From: Bacteroidaceae bacterium
GTDB lineage: Bacteria > Bacteroidota > Bacteroidia > Bacteroidales > Bacteroidaceae
DNA: 5,093 nt
NCBI GenBank assembly: GCA_900772575.1
Contig: CAAHEN010000070.1
Coordinates: 1 to 5,093 of the forward strand
Reading direction: 5' to 3'
Every line of letters starts with the position of its first letter. Position 1 is the stretch's first letter. The notes below the pieces were generated by a model. It did not search any database and had not been told where the DNA came from. It saw nothing but the letters and a program-made list of their open reading frames with translations. The translations under genes and the position numbers were made by a program. Positions 1 through 4,213 of this stretch are shown one piece after another.

Positions 1-42
1 GGCGGTGTAGCCGGCGCCGCCGATGATGCCAATGCGTATCAT
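1..42 (-). CDS. argC: N-acetyl-gamma-glutamyl-phosphate reductase, N-terminal 14 residues only
   Basis: This is the 5' end of a gene that continues off the left edge. The visible peptide is MIRIGIIGGAGYTA. It matches the start of ArgC: a first beta strand followed by the GxxGxxG nucleotide-binding turn (GIIGGAGYT) of its Rossmann fold. ArgC is a cytosolic NADPH-dependent enzyme that reduces N-acylglutamyl phosphate to the semialdehyde in arginine synthesis. It starts 33 bases after the argG stop on the same strand, so it is almost certainly in the same operon. In B. fragilis the pathway is known to use N-succinyl rather than N-acetyl intermediates at the transcarbamylase step; which acyl group applies here cannot be told from 14 residues. 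The identification rests on this short motif plus its position after argG. Confidence 0.88.
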   Translation of the reverse strand, partial: MIRIGIIGGAGYTA

Positions 43-75
43 GGGGTGTGGTGCTTGTGGGTATCGGTCGGTTGC

Positions 76-1281
76 TCAGTCTTTCAGGGCCTCGTCGGGG
101 TGGTTGGTATAGTAGACGCGGAGTGGGGTAGAGAGTACCTTGATGAAGCCCTTGGCGTCTTCGGCGGTCCAGCCCTTCTGCGTCTCGCCGTACTCGCCGA
201 ATTTCGTCTTCACCAGGTCGTCGGGGCTCTCCACGCCGACAGTCGAGAAACTCAGTGGCCGCAGTTGCAGGATGGCGGTGCCGTTGACATTGTGCTGCGA
301 GCTGGTGAGCATGGCTTCGATGTCGCGCATGACGGGTTCGAGATACTCGCTCTCGTGGAGGAACATGCCGTACCAGTTGGCCACTTGGTCTTTCCAGTAC
401 TGCTGCCACTTCGTGAGCGTGTACTTCTCGAGGAAGCGGTGGGCGGCGATGATGAGGGCGGGTGCGGCGGCCTCGAAGCCCACGCGGCCCTTGATGCCGA
501 TGATGGTGTCGCCGACGTGCATGTCACGGCCGATGCCGTAGGCGGCGCCGATTTCCTCCACCTTGTTGATGGCGGCGATGGGGTCGTCGATGCGCTGGTC
601 GTTGACAGCCTTGAGCTCACCGTGCTCGAAGGTCAGGCGCAGCTCCTCGGTGCCGGTCTTGCTGACCTGCTTGAGATAGGCCGACTCGGGCAGTCCCTGT
701 GCGGAGTCGAGGATTTCGCCGCCGCAGATGCTCGTGCCCCAGATGCCGACATTGTAGGAATACTTGAGCTTGGTGAAGTCGGCGTGGAAGCCGTTGGCAT
801 TGAGGTAGTCCACCTCCTCCTGGCGGGAGAGGTTGCCGTCGCGGGTGAGGGTGATGATTTCCATCTCGGGACACATGACGAGGAAGGTCATGTCGAAGCG
901 TACCTGGTCATTGCCCGCACCGGTGGAGCCGTGGGCGATGGCGTCGGCGCCGATTTCCTTGGCGTAGCGGGCGATGGCGATGCCTTGGAAGATGCGTTCA
1001 GACGAGACGGAGATGGGGTAGACATTGTTGCGCAGCACGTTGCCGAAGACCATGAATTTGAGACTCTTCTCATAGTACTCGTGCGTGACGTCGAGGGTGA
1101 CATATTTTGTGGCGCCGAGCTTGTAGGCGTTCTCCTCGTTGGTGCGGAGCTGCTCAGGGCTGAATCCGCCAGTGTTGGCGCAGGCGGCGTAGACTTCATA
1201 GCCTTTCTCTTTGGCCAGATACATGACGGTGTAGGACGTATCGAGCCCGCCGCTGAAGGCGACGACGACTTTTTTCTTCAT
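76..1281 (-). CDS. argG: Argininosuccinate synthase
   Basis: This is a complete 401-residue cytosolic enzyme of usual family length. It joins citrulline and aspartate with ATP to give argininosuccinate, the penultimate step of arginine synthesis. The N-terminal ATP-pyrophosphatase motif SGGLDTS lies at residues 10-16. The segment HGSTGAGNDQVRFD (117-130) corresponds to the family motif GATGKGNDQVRFE that contacts ATP, citrulline and aspartate. GIGRDMHVGD (249-258), followed by GIKGRVGFEAAAP (262-274), matches the conserved synthetase-domain region. The form with CANTGG (34-39), instead of the TADVGQ-like stretch of many homologues, suggests a divergent subtype of the enzyme. The ATG at 1281 is chosen because KKKVVVAFSGGLDTS is the normal N-terminus. 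There is no Shine-Dalgarno, as is usual in Bacteroidota. Its neighbours are the GNAT gene 57 bases upstream and argC 33 bases downstream. The opposite strand is open for over 400 codons, but that is a composition shadow. Confidence 0.98.
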   Translation of the reverse strand: MKKKVVVAFSGGLDTSYTVMYLAKEKGYEVYAACANTGGFSPEQLRTNEENAYKLGATKYVTLDVTHEYYEKSLKFMVFGNVLRNNVYPISVSSERIFQGIAIARYAKEIGADAIAHGSTGAGNDQVRFDMTFLVMCPEMEIITLTRDGNLSRQEEVDYLNANGFHADFTKLKYSYNVGIWGTSICGGEILDSAQGLPESAYLKQVSKTGTEELRLTFEHGELKAVNDQRIDDPIAAINKVEEIGAAYGIGRDMHVGDTIIGIKGRVGFEAAAPALIIAAHRFLEKYTLTKWQQYWKDQVANWYGMFLHESEYLEPVMRDIEAMLTSSQHNVNGTAILQLRPLSFSTVGVESPDDLVKTKFGEYGETQKGWTAEDAKGFIKVLSTPLRVYYTNHPDEALKD

Positions 1282-1338
1282 ATCGCTAGTGGTATTGATT
1301 GTTCGTTCGATAAATATATATAAGGTGTAGCGTTCTGC

Positions 1339-2049
1339 CTAGGCCTCGGTGTGGGCCGCGTTGGCAGCGTCTTCGCGGCGCTCTGCGGCGCGCACGAAGT
1401 CGATGACGTCCTGCGGGATCTCGGCCGGCAGCGGCGTGTCGGGGTGACGGGCGGGGTCGAAGAGCATGCCCGTGCAGACGCAATATTTGCGGCCTGTACG
1501 GGCCAGCACGTCGCAGTTGATGCAGCAGGGATGCTCGGGTGTGCCGCAGCCTTTCCAGTACTCGTCGTCCTGTGTCAGTTCGGCGAAGGGCACCGGCACG
1601 TAGCCCAGTGAGGTGTTGATGCGCATGACGGCCCCCGAGCTGGTCAGGCCGAAGAGCTTGGCCTTGGGCCAGCGCACGCGTGAGAGGGAGAACGCCAGCC
1701 GCTTGATGCGCGTGGCCAGATGGTGGCCGCGGAATTTGGGCACGACGATGAGGCCCGAGTTGGCCACGTAGTGCTTGTTCTCCCAGCTCTCGATGTAGCA
1801 GAAGCCGGCGAACTCGTCATTGTAGAGAGCGATGATGGCCTTGCGCTCCTTCATTTTCGTGGCGACGTATTCATGGGTGCGCGAGGCGATGCCCGAGCCG
1901 CGCACCTTGGCGGCGTCGGTTATGGTTTTCAAGATGGTGTCGACGTACTTCTCGTGTGAGGCGTCGGCTACGATCACGCTGATGCCATCGTTGTATTGTT
2001 CCATTGCTGTGTGAAGTAGAGATTCTGTAATTTGTTTGTCAGTGGCCAT
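1339..2049 (-). CDS. GNAT-family acyltransferase, probable N-acylglutamate synthase of the arginine operon
   Basis: This is a 236-residue protein of the GNAT fold. Residues 70-112 hold the core: strands AIIALYNDEFAGFCYIE and NSGLIVVPKF, then RGHHLA (107-112), which fits the acyl-CoA pyrophosphate loop R-x-x-G-x-G/A except that the central Gly is His110. A conserved-looking NTSLGY (145-150) follows. The C-terminal part is cysteine-rich: C168, C175, C176, C179, C190 and C192, a spacing that could bind a metal. The gene lies 28 bases after argR and 57 before argG. No classical argA or argJ is visible here, and a GNAT gene at this position in Bacteroides has been proposed as the missing N-acyl- (acetyl- or succinyl-) glutamate synthase. 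That makes the first step of arginine synthesis the best guess. Fold is near certain; substrate is inference from family and operon. The start at 2049 is the first ATG; Met16 is an alternative. Confidence 0.82.
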   Translation of the reverse strand: MATDKQITESLLHTAMEQYNDGISVIVADASHEKYVDTILKTITDAAKVRGSGIASRTHEYVATKMKERKAIIALYNDEFAGFCYIESWENKHYVANSGLIVVPKFRGHHLATRIKRLAFSLSRVRWPKAKLFGLTSSGAVMRINTSLGYVPVPFAELTQDDEYWKGCGTPEHPCCINCDVLARTGRKYCVCTGMLFDPARHPDTPLPAEIPQDVIDFVRAAERREDAANAAHTEA

Positions 2050-2077
2050 GTCTGTGCCGCAGCCTGCCGGGGGCGGC

Positions 2078-2563
2078 TTAGAGGTATTCGCGCTTGATGG
2101 CCGGTATGGTCTCGCTCAGCCCGTCGATGAGATCCTGGCGCACGGTGTCCTCTGCGGCGATGACGAGGATGGTGTCGTCTCCGGCGATGGTGCCGAGTAT
2201 GGCCGGGTGCTTGTGCGCGTCGATGTCGGAGGCCAGTCCGCCGGCATACCCGGGCCGCGTGTGGATGATGGCGAAGTTGCCGGAGAACTGGATGTCGCAG
2301 TAGCCCGATGTGTTGAGGTAGTTGGCCAGTGTGGCAGGCTTCGTGGAGCGCTGGTACTGCGGATGGTCGGGCAGGATGTAGCCATAGCCCTTGTTAAGCG
2401 GCACCTTGACGGCATGCAGCTGCCGCAGGTCGCGTGAGAGCGTGGCCTGCGTGACGCCGTAGCCGTGCCGCTGTAGCTCCTTCAGGATGTCATCCTGGCA
2501 GCCCGACTCGCCTCGGGCAAGAATCAGACGGAGCGTTTCCAGCCGGTCGTTTCGTTCTTTCAT
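2078..2563 (-). CDS. argR: Arginine repressor ArgR
   Basis: This is a 161-residue DNA-binding regulator of usual family length. It forms an arginine-bound hexamer that represses arginine biosynthesis genes. The N-terminal winged helix-turn-helix (about residues 5-70) contains GVTQATLSRDL at 36-46, the family recognition helix with Ser43-Arg44. The C-terminal oligomerisation and arginine-binding domain (about 85-161) contains GTIAGDDTI at 124-132; the paired aspartates 129-130 are the known arginine ligands. The frame stays open upstream to an ATG at 2629, which would add 22 residues. I chose the ATG at 2563 because MKERNDRLETL is the normal ArgR N-terminus and because the operon promoter (-7 box at 2588-2595) lies inside the longer version. 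It is the first gene of the arg operon and probably represses itself through repeats at 2600-2641. Confidence 0.96.
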   Translation of the reverse strand: MKERNDRLETLRLILARGESGCQDDILKELQRHGYGVTQATLSRDLRQLHAVKVPLNKGYGYILPDHPQYQRSTKPATLANYLNTSGYCDIQFSGNFAIIHTRPGYAGGLASDIDAHKHPAILGTIAGDDTILVIAAEDTVRQDLIDGLSETIPAIKREYL

Positions 2564-2587
2564 GGTCTTGTCGTTGTAAATATGCTG

Positions 2588-2595
2588 CAAAATTA
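2588..2595 (-). promoter_or_regulatory. Bacteroidota-type -7 promoter element of the arg operon
   Basis: Read on the minus strand this is TAATTTTG, a perfect match to the Bacteroidota -7 consensus TAnnTTTG. It lies 24 bases upstream of the argR ATG at 2563, so transcription would start near 2581 and leave a leader of roughly 18 bases. I see no good TTTG at -33; that position is occupied by the ATTATACG part of the repeat array, which fits a regulated promoter. It also decides the argR start, since the longer reading frame would begin upstream of the transcript. Confidence 0.7.
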
Positions 2596-2599
2596 CAAT

Positions 2600-2641
2600 T
2601 ATATTCTCGTATAATCCCGTATTATTCATGATTTATTCATG
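2600..2641 (-). promoter_or_regulatory. Probable ArgR operator: four tandem GAATA-type repeats
   Basis: On the minus strand four units follow head to tail: CATGAATAAAT (2641-2631), CATGAATAATA (2630-2620), CGGGATTATA (2619-2610) and CGAGAATATA (2609-2600). The period is 11, 11 and 10 bases, one DNA turn, so all would face the same side of the helix. The core TGAAT is the half-site of the classical ARG box (TGAAT-N4-ATTCA). The array ends 4 bases before the -7 element and covers the -33 region, where a bound hexamer would block RNA polymerase. Direct orientation of the half-sites is unlike the palindromic enterobacterial box. Assignment to ArgR is inference from motif and place. Confidence 0.6.
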
Positions 2642-2642
2642 T

Positions 2643-2681
2643 AGGCGCATAATATTCGGCCTGCGGTGCATTATCGCGCCT
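2643..2681. repeat. Imperfect inverted repeat (11-bp arms, one bulge)
   Basis: AGGCGCATAAT (2643-2653) pairs with ATTAT-C-GCGCCT (2670-2681): eleven base pairs interrupted only by the extra C at 2675, around a 16-base centre. It begins two bases beyond the ArgR-like repeat array. No T-run follows on either strand, so it does not look like a terminator. It could be a protein-binding dyad or a hairpin; no function can be assigned. Confidence 0.5.
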
Positions 2682-2824
2682 GTGCCTGTAGCCCTTTGTC
2701 GGCCTGGCGTGGGAGTAGGCCGGGCTTTGGCGCCATCGGTCTGGAACGCGCCCCATAATATAACACCGCACCGGTGGCCGCTTCACCTTTTTGCCCCGAT
2801 TGCCGAAATGGCACCTTAACATCT

Positions 2825-2959
2825 TTAACCTTCGGTCGGGTTTCGCGTGTTAAAATGGGGAGCCGGCGAAACTTCCTCGGGGCAAATCTGAATTAGCCCG
2901 GAGCAAATTTTTCCGGGGCTAGGGCAAGTTTCCCGGAAAACCGGGGCGATTTTTGCCAT
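2825..2959 (-). CDS. Doubtful 44-residue ORF with a seven-residue Cys/Pro periodicity
   Basis: An open frame from the ATG at 2959 encodes 44 residues. Its main feature is a motif recurring every seven residues: KIAP (3-6), ETCP (10-13), KICS (17-20) and QICP (24-27), followed off-register by EVSP (29-32). This arises because the DNA repeats of about 21 bases at 2879-2964 lie in this frame. It has no signal peptide, membrane segment or known domain. It lies about 65 bases downstream of a minus-strand promoter-like site at 3031-3061, with a terminator-like hairpin in between. The frame is also open upstream to 3061, so the start is uncertain. More likely this is the translation of a repeat array than a real gene; it is listed because position and periodicity are unusual. 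Confidence 0.15.
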   Translation of the reverse strand: MAKIAPVFRETCPSPGKICSGLIQICPEEVSPAPHFNTRNPTEG

Positions 2960-2964
2960 ATACC
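2879..2964. repeat. Array of four degenerate tandem repeats, about 21 bases each
   Basis: Units begin at 2879 (GGGGCAAATCTG), 2900 (GGAGCAAATTTTTCC), 2921 (AGGGCAAGTTTCCC) and 2943 (GGGGCGATTTTTGCC), with spacings of 21, 21 and 22 bases, two helix turns. The core is GG-GC-(A/G)A-(A/G/T)T-T-rich. A related GGCGAAACTTCC at 2865 and GGCGATATGGG at 2965 flank the array. Within it lie hairpins: TAGCCCGGA (2894-2902) with TCCGGG-G-CTA (2912-2921, one bulge) and CCCGG-AAAA-CCGGG (2932-2945). CGGCGA-TATGGG-TCGCCG (2964-2981) sits at its right edge. I do not recognise a named repeat family. Confidence 0.55.
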
Positions 2965-2993
2965 GGCGATATGGGTCGCCGCAGGGCACAATA

Positions 2994-3021
2994 AAAGGGC
3001 TATCCGCACGGATAGCCCTTT
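2994..3021. terminator. Strong 12-bp hairpin, terminator-like on either strand
   Basis: AAAGGGCTATCC (2994-3005) and GGATAGCCCTTT (3010-3021) form a perfect 12-bp stem closed by the four-base loop GCAC. An A-run precedes it and a short T-run follows on both strands; on the minus strand the tail reads TTTTATT, the better U-tract. This is the form of an intrinsic terminator. What it would terminate is unclear, because no gene ends nearby: the flanking operons both run away from it. It may end a small RNA, or act as an attenuator for a minus-strand transcript begun at the promoter-like site at 3031-3061. Confidence 0.65.
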
Positions 3022-3030
3022 CCTCTGTTG

Positions 3031-3061
3031 CAAATATACGGCTTCCGGGCCCCGAAAGCAA
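3031..3061 (-). promoter_or_regulatory. Candidate minus-strand promoter with a dyad in its spacer
   Basis: On the minus strand the sequence reads TTG (3061-3059), 20 bases, then TATATTTG (3038-3031), which fits the Bacteroidota -33/-7 pattern (TTTG or TTG, about 19-20 bases, TAnnTTTG). The spacer holds a dyad at 3041-3059: GCTT-C-CGGG, centre C, CCCG-A-AAGC, with nine-base arms and one mismatch. Transcription would start near 3024 and run into the hairpin at 2994-3021 within a few bases. No recognisable gene follows until argR, which has its own promoter. Confidence 0.4.
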
Positions 3062-3194
3062 GCTGTGTTAAAGCCGAAAATTCCTTGGGACGGGCTTGGG
3101 CCCGCTGTGTCCATCTGCACCTGTCGGGTGGCGACTGCACAGAATGCCCGGCAGTCCCCGTCCCCGTCCGCGCGATAAAAACCGGTGGATTCGC

Positions 3195-3225
3195 TTTGCG
3201 CTGTCTCCGATTTGCGCTACCTTTG
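3195..3225 (+). promoter_or_regulatory. Promoter of the sialic acid operon
   Basis: TTTG (3195-3198), 19 bases, then TACCTTTG (3218-3225) matches the Bacteroidota consensus TTTG-N19-TAnnTTTG exactly. Transcription should start near 3231-3233, giving a leader of about 43-45 bases to the lyase ATG at 3276. The octamer TTTGCGCT occurs twice, at 3195-3202 and 3211-3218, so it overlaps both promoter boxes. A small dyad TTTG-N9-CAAA (3222-3238) spans the likely start site. Either could be a regulator site. Confidence 0.8.
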
Positions 3226-3238
3226 TGTCACAGTCAAA

Positions 3239-3253
3239 ACGGCCCAGTGCCGT
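3239..3253 (+). promoter_or_regulatory. Small hairpin in the nan leader
   Basis: ACGGC (3239-3243) pairs with GCCGT (3249-3253) around the loop CCAGT, in the untranslated leader about 22 bases before the lyase start. It is followed by ACCTAAAACACC, an A-rich stretch typical of Bacteroidota leaders that lack a Shine-Dalgarno. The hairpin is too short to be a known riboswitch and may only stabilise the 5' end of the message. Confidence 0.3.
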
Positions 3254-3275
3254 CACACCTAAAACACCGCATCTC

Positions 3276-4193
3276 ATGGAAAAGATCATCGGGCTCATCG
3301 ACGCCCCTTTCACCCCCTTTGACGACAAGGGCGAGGTGAACTTCGCACCCATCAGCGCTTATGCCGCCATGCTGGCCAAGAACGGGCTGAAGGGTGTCTT
3401 CATCAACGGCTCGTCTGGCGAGGGATACATGCTCACCGACGAGGAGCGCATGCAGTTGGCCGAACGCTGGATGGCCGCCGCTCCCAGGGATTTCAAGGTC
3501 ATCGTCCACGTGGGCAGCTGCTGCGTCAAGGCCAGCCGCAAGCTCGCCGGGCACGCACAGGCCATCGGGGCATGGGGCATCGGCGCCATGGCTCCGCCAT
3601 TCCCCAAGGTGGGACGCATCGAGGAACTGGTCGAATACTGCGAGCAGATTGCCGCCGGCGCCCCCGACCTGCCCTTCTACTTCTACCACATTCCGGCCTT
3701 CAACGGCGCCTTCCTGCCCATGACCGACTTTCTGAAGGCTGTGGATGGCCGCATCCCCAATTTCGCCGGCATCAAGTACACCTATGAGAGCCTCTACGAG
3801 TACAACCAGTGCCGCCTGTACAAAAACGGTAAGTTCGACATGCTCCACGGCCAGGACGAGACCATCCTGCCCTCGCTGGCCATGGGCGGTGCCCAGGGCG
3901 GTATCGGTGGGACGACAAACTACAATGGCCGCTGCCTGACGGGTATCATCGAGGCTTGGAAGGCTGGCGACATCGACCGTGCCCGTGAGTTGCAGAACTA
4001 TGCGCAGGACGTCATCAATGTCATCTGCCACTATCGCGGCAATATTGTTGGCGGCAAGCGCATCATGAAGCTCATCGGTCTCGACCTGGGCCGCAACCGC
4101 ACGCCCTTCCGCAACATGACGGACGAGGAGGAAACCGCCATGAAGGCTGAGCTGGAGGCCATAGACTTCTTCAACAAGTGCAACGTCTTCTGA
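3276..4193 (+). CDS. nanA: N-acetylneuraminate lyase (sialic acid aldolase)
   Basis: This is a complete 305-residue cytosolic class I aldolase of the DapA/NanA (beta/alpha)8 family, of usual length. It cleaves N-acetylneuraminate to pyruvate and N-acetylmannosamine. GSSGEGYML (45-53) is the pyruvate carboxylate loop, Tyr137 (in YFYHIP) the catalytic tyrosine, and Lys167 (in GIKYT) the Schiff-base lysine. HGQDE (191-195) carries the Asp-Glu pair that marks sialate lyases rather than dihydrodipicolinate synthases. In GGIGGTTN (208-215) a Gly stands where E. coli NanA has Ser208, a residue that contacts the sialate glycerol tail. The start at 3276 is chosen because MEKIIGLIDAPFTPF is the family N-terminus; the frame is open upstream to 3096, but that lies before the promoter. 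The epimerase gene follows 20 bases later. The B. fragilis equivalent is called nanL. It is clearly a lyase-family member; strict sialate specificity is inferred. Confidence 0.93.
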   Translation: MEKIIGLIDAPFTPFDDKGEVNFAPISAYAAMLAKNGLKGVFINGSSGEGYMLTDEERMQLAERWMAAAPRDFKVIVHVGSCCVKASRKLAGHAQAIGAWGIGAMAPPFPKVGRIEELVEYCEQIAAGAPDLPFYFYHIPAFNGAFLPMTDFLKAVDGRIPNFAGIKYTYESLYEYNQCRLYKNGKFDMLHGQDETILPSLAMGGAQGGIGGTTNYNGRCLTGIIEAWKAGDIDRARELQNYAQDVINVICHYRGNIVGGKRIMKLIGLDLGRNRTPFRNMTDEEETAMKAELEAIDFFNKCNVF

Positions 4194-4213
4194 CGCAAAC
4201 GGCCTGACACACG

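Larger units (their letters stand above)
2642..3194. other. Long divergent intergenic region without a convincing protein gene
   Basis: This stretch separates the arg promoter from the nan promoter. Short open frames occur in several phases, but none has a recognisable product. From left to right it holds an imperfect dyad at 2643-2681, a GC-rich stretch with a weak 6-bp stem (CGGCCT 2700-2705 with AGGCCG 2717-2722), a stretch at about 2723-2857 where I see nothing, a tandem repeat array at 2879-2964 with small hairpins, a strong hairpin at 2994-3021, a minus-strand promoter-like site with a dyad at 3031-3061, and about 130 bases (3062-3194) with nothing I can name. The structured elements suggest a small RNA or regulatory unit rather than simple spacer. 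Confidence 0.6.

Noticed and set aside
46..1323. 425-codon open frame on the plus strand opposite argG
   Set aside because: It lies fully antisense to a clear argG, has a low-complexity Gly/Val/Asp/Ala-rich translation with no domain, and is explained by the GC-rich third positions of argG.
1282..1338. Internal promoter before argG
   Set aside because: An AT-rich TATATATTTA stretch is present on the minus strand but lacks the TTTG ending and a -33 partner; operon read-through is enough.
2564..2629. N-terminal extension of ArgR to the ATG at 2629
   Set aside because: It would begin upstream of the -7 promoter box and inside the operator repeats, and it precedes the normal family N-terminus.
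2628..2822. Short open frames of about 60 codons on both strands
   Set aside because: No known domain, no good promoter, and mutual overlap; likely random open frames.
2879..2964. CRISPR array
   Set aside because: Units are about 21 bases, degenerate and contiguous, without unique spacers between identical repeats.
3096..3275. N-terminal extension of the sialate lyase by 60 residues
   Set aside because: The extension is Pro/Arg-rich without homology to the family, and the promoter at 3195-3225 lies inside it.
3234..4031. 265-codon open frame on the minus strand opposite the sialate lyase
   Set aside because: Antisense shadow of a well-supported gene; no recognisable motif.
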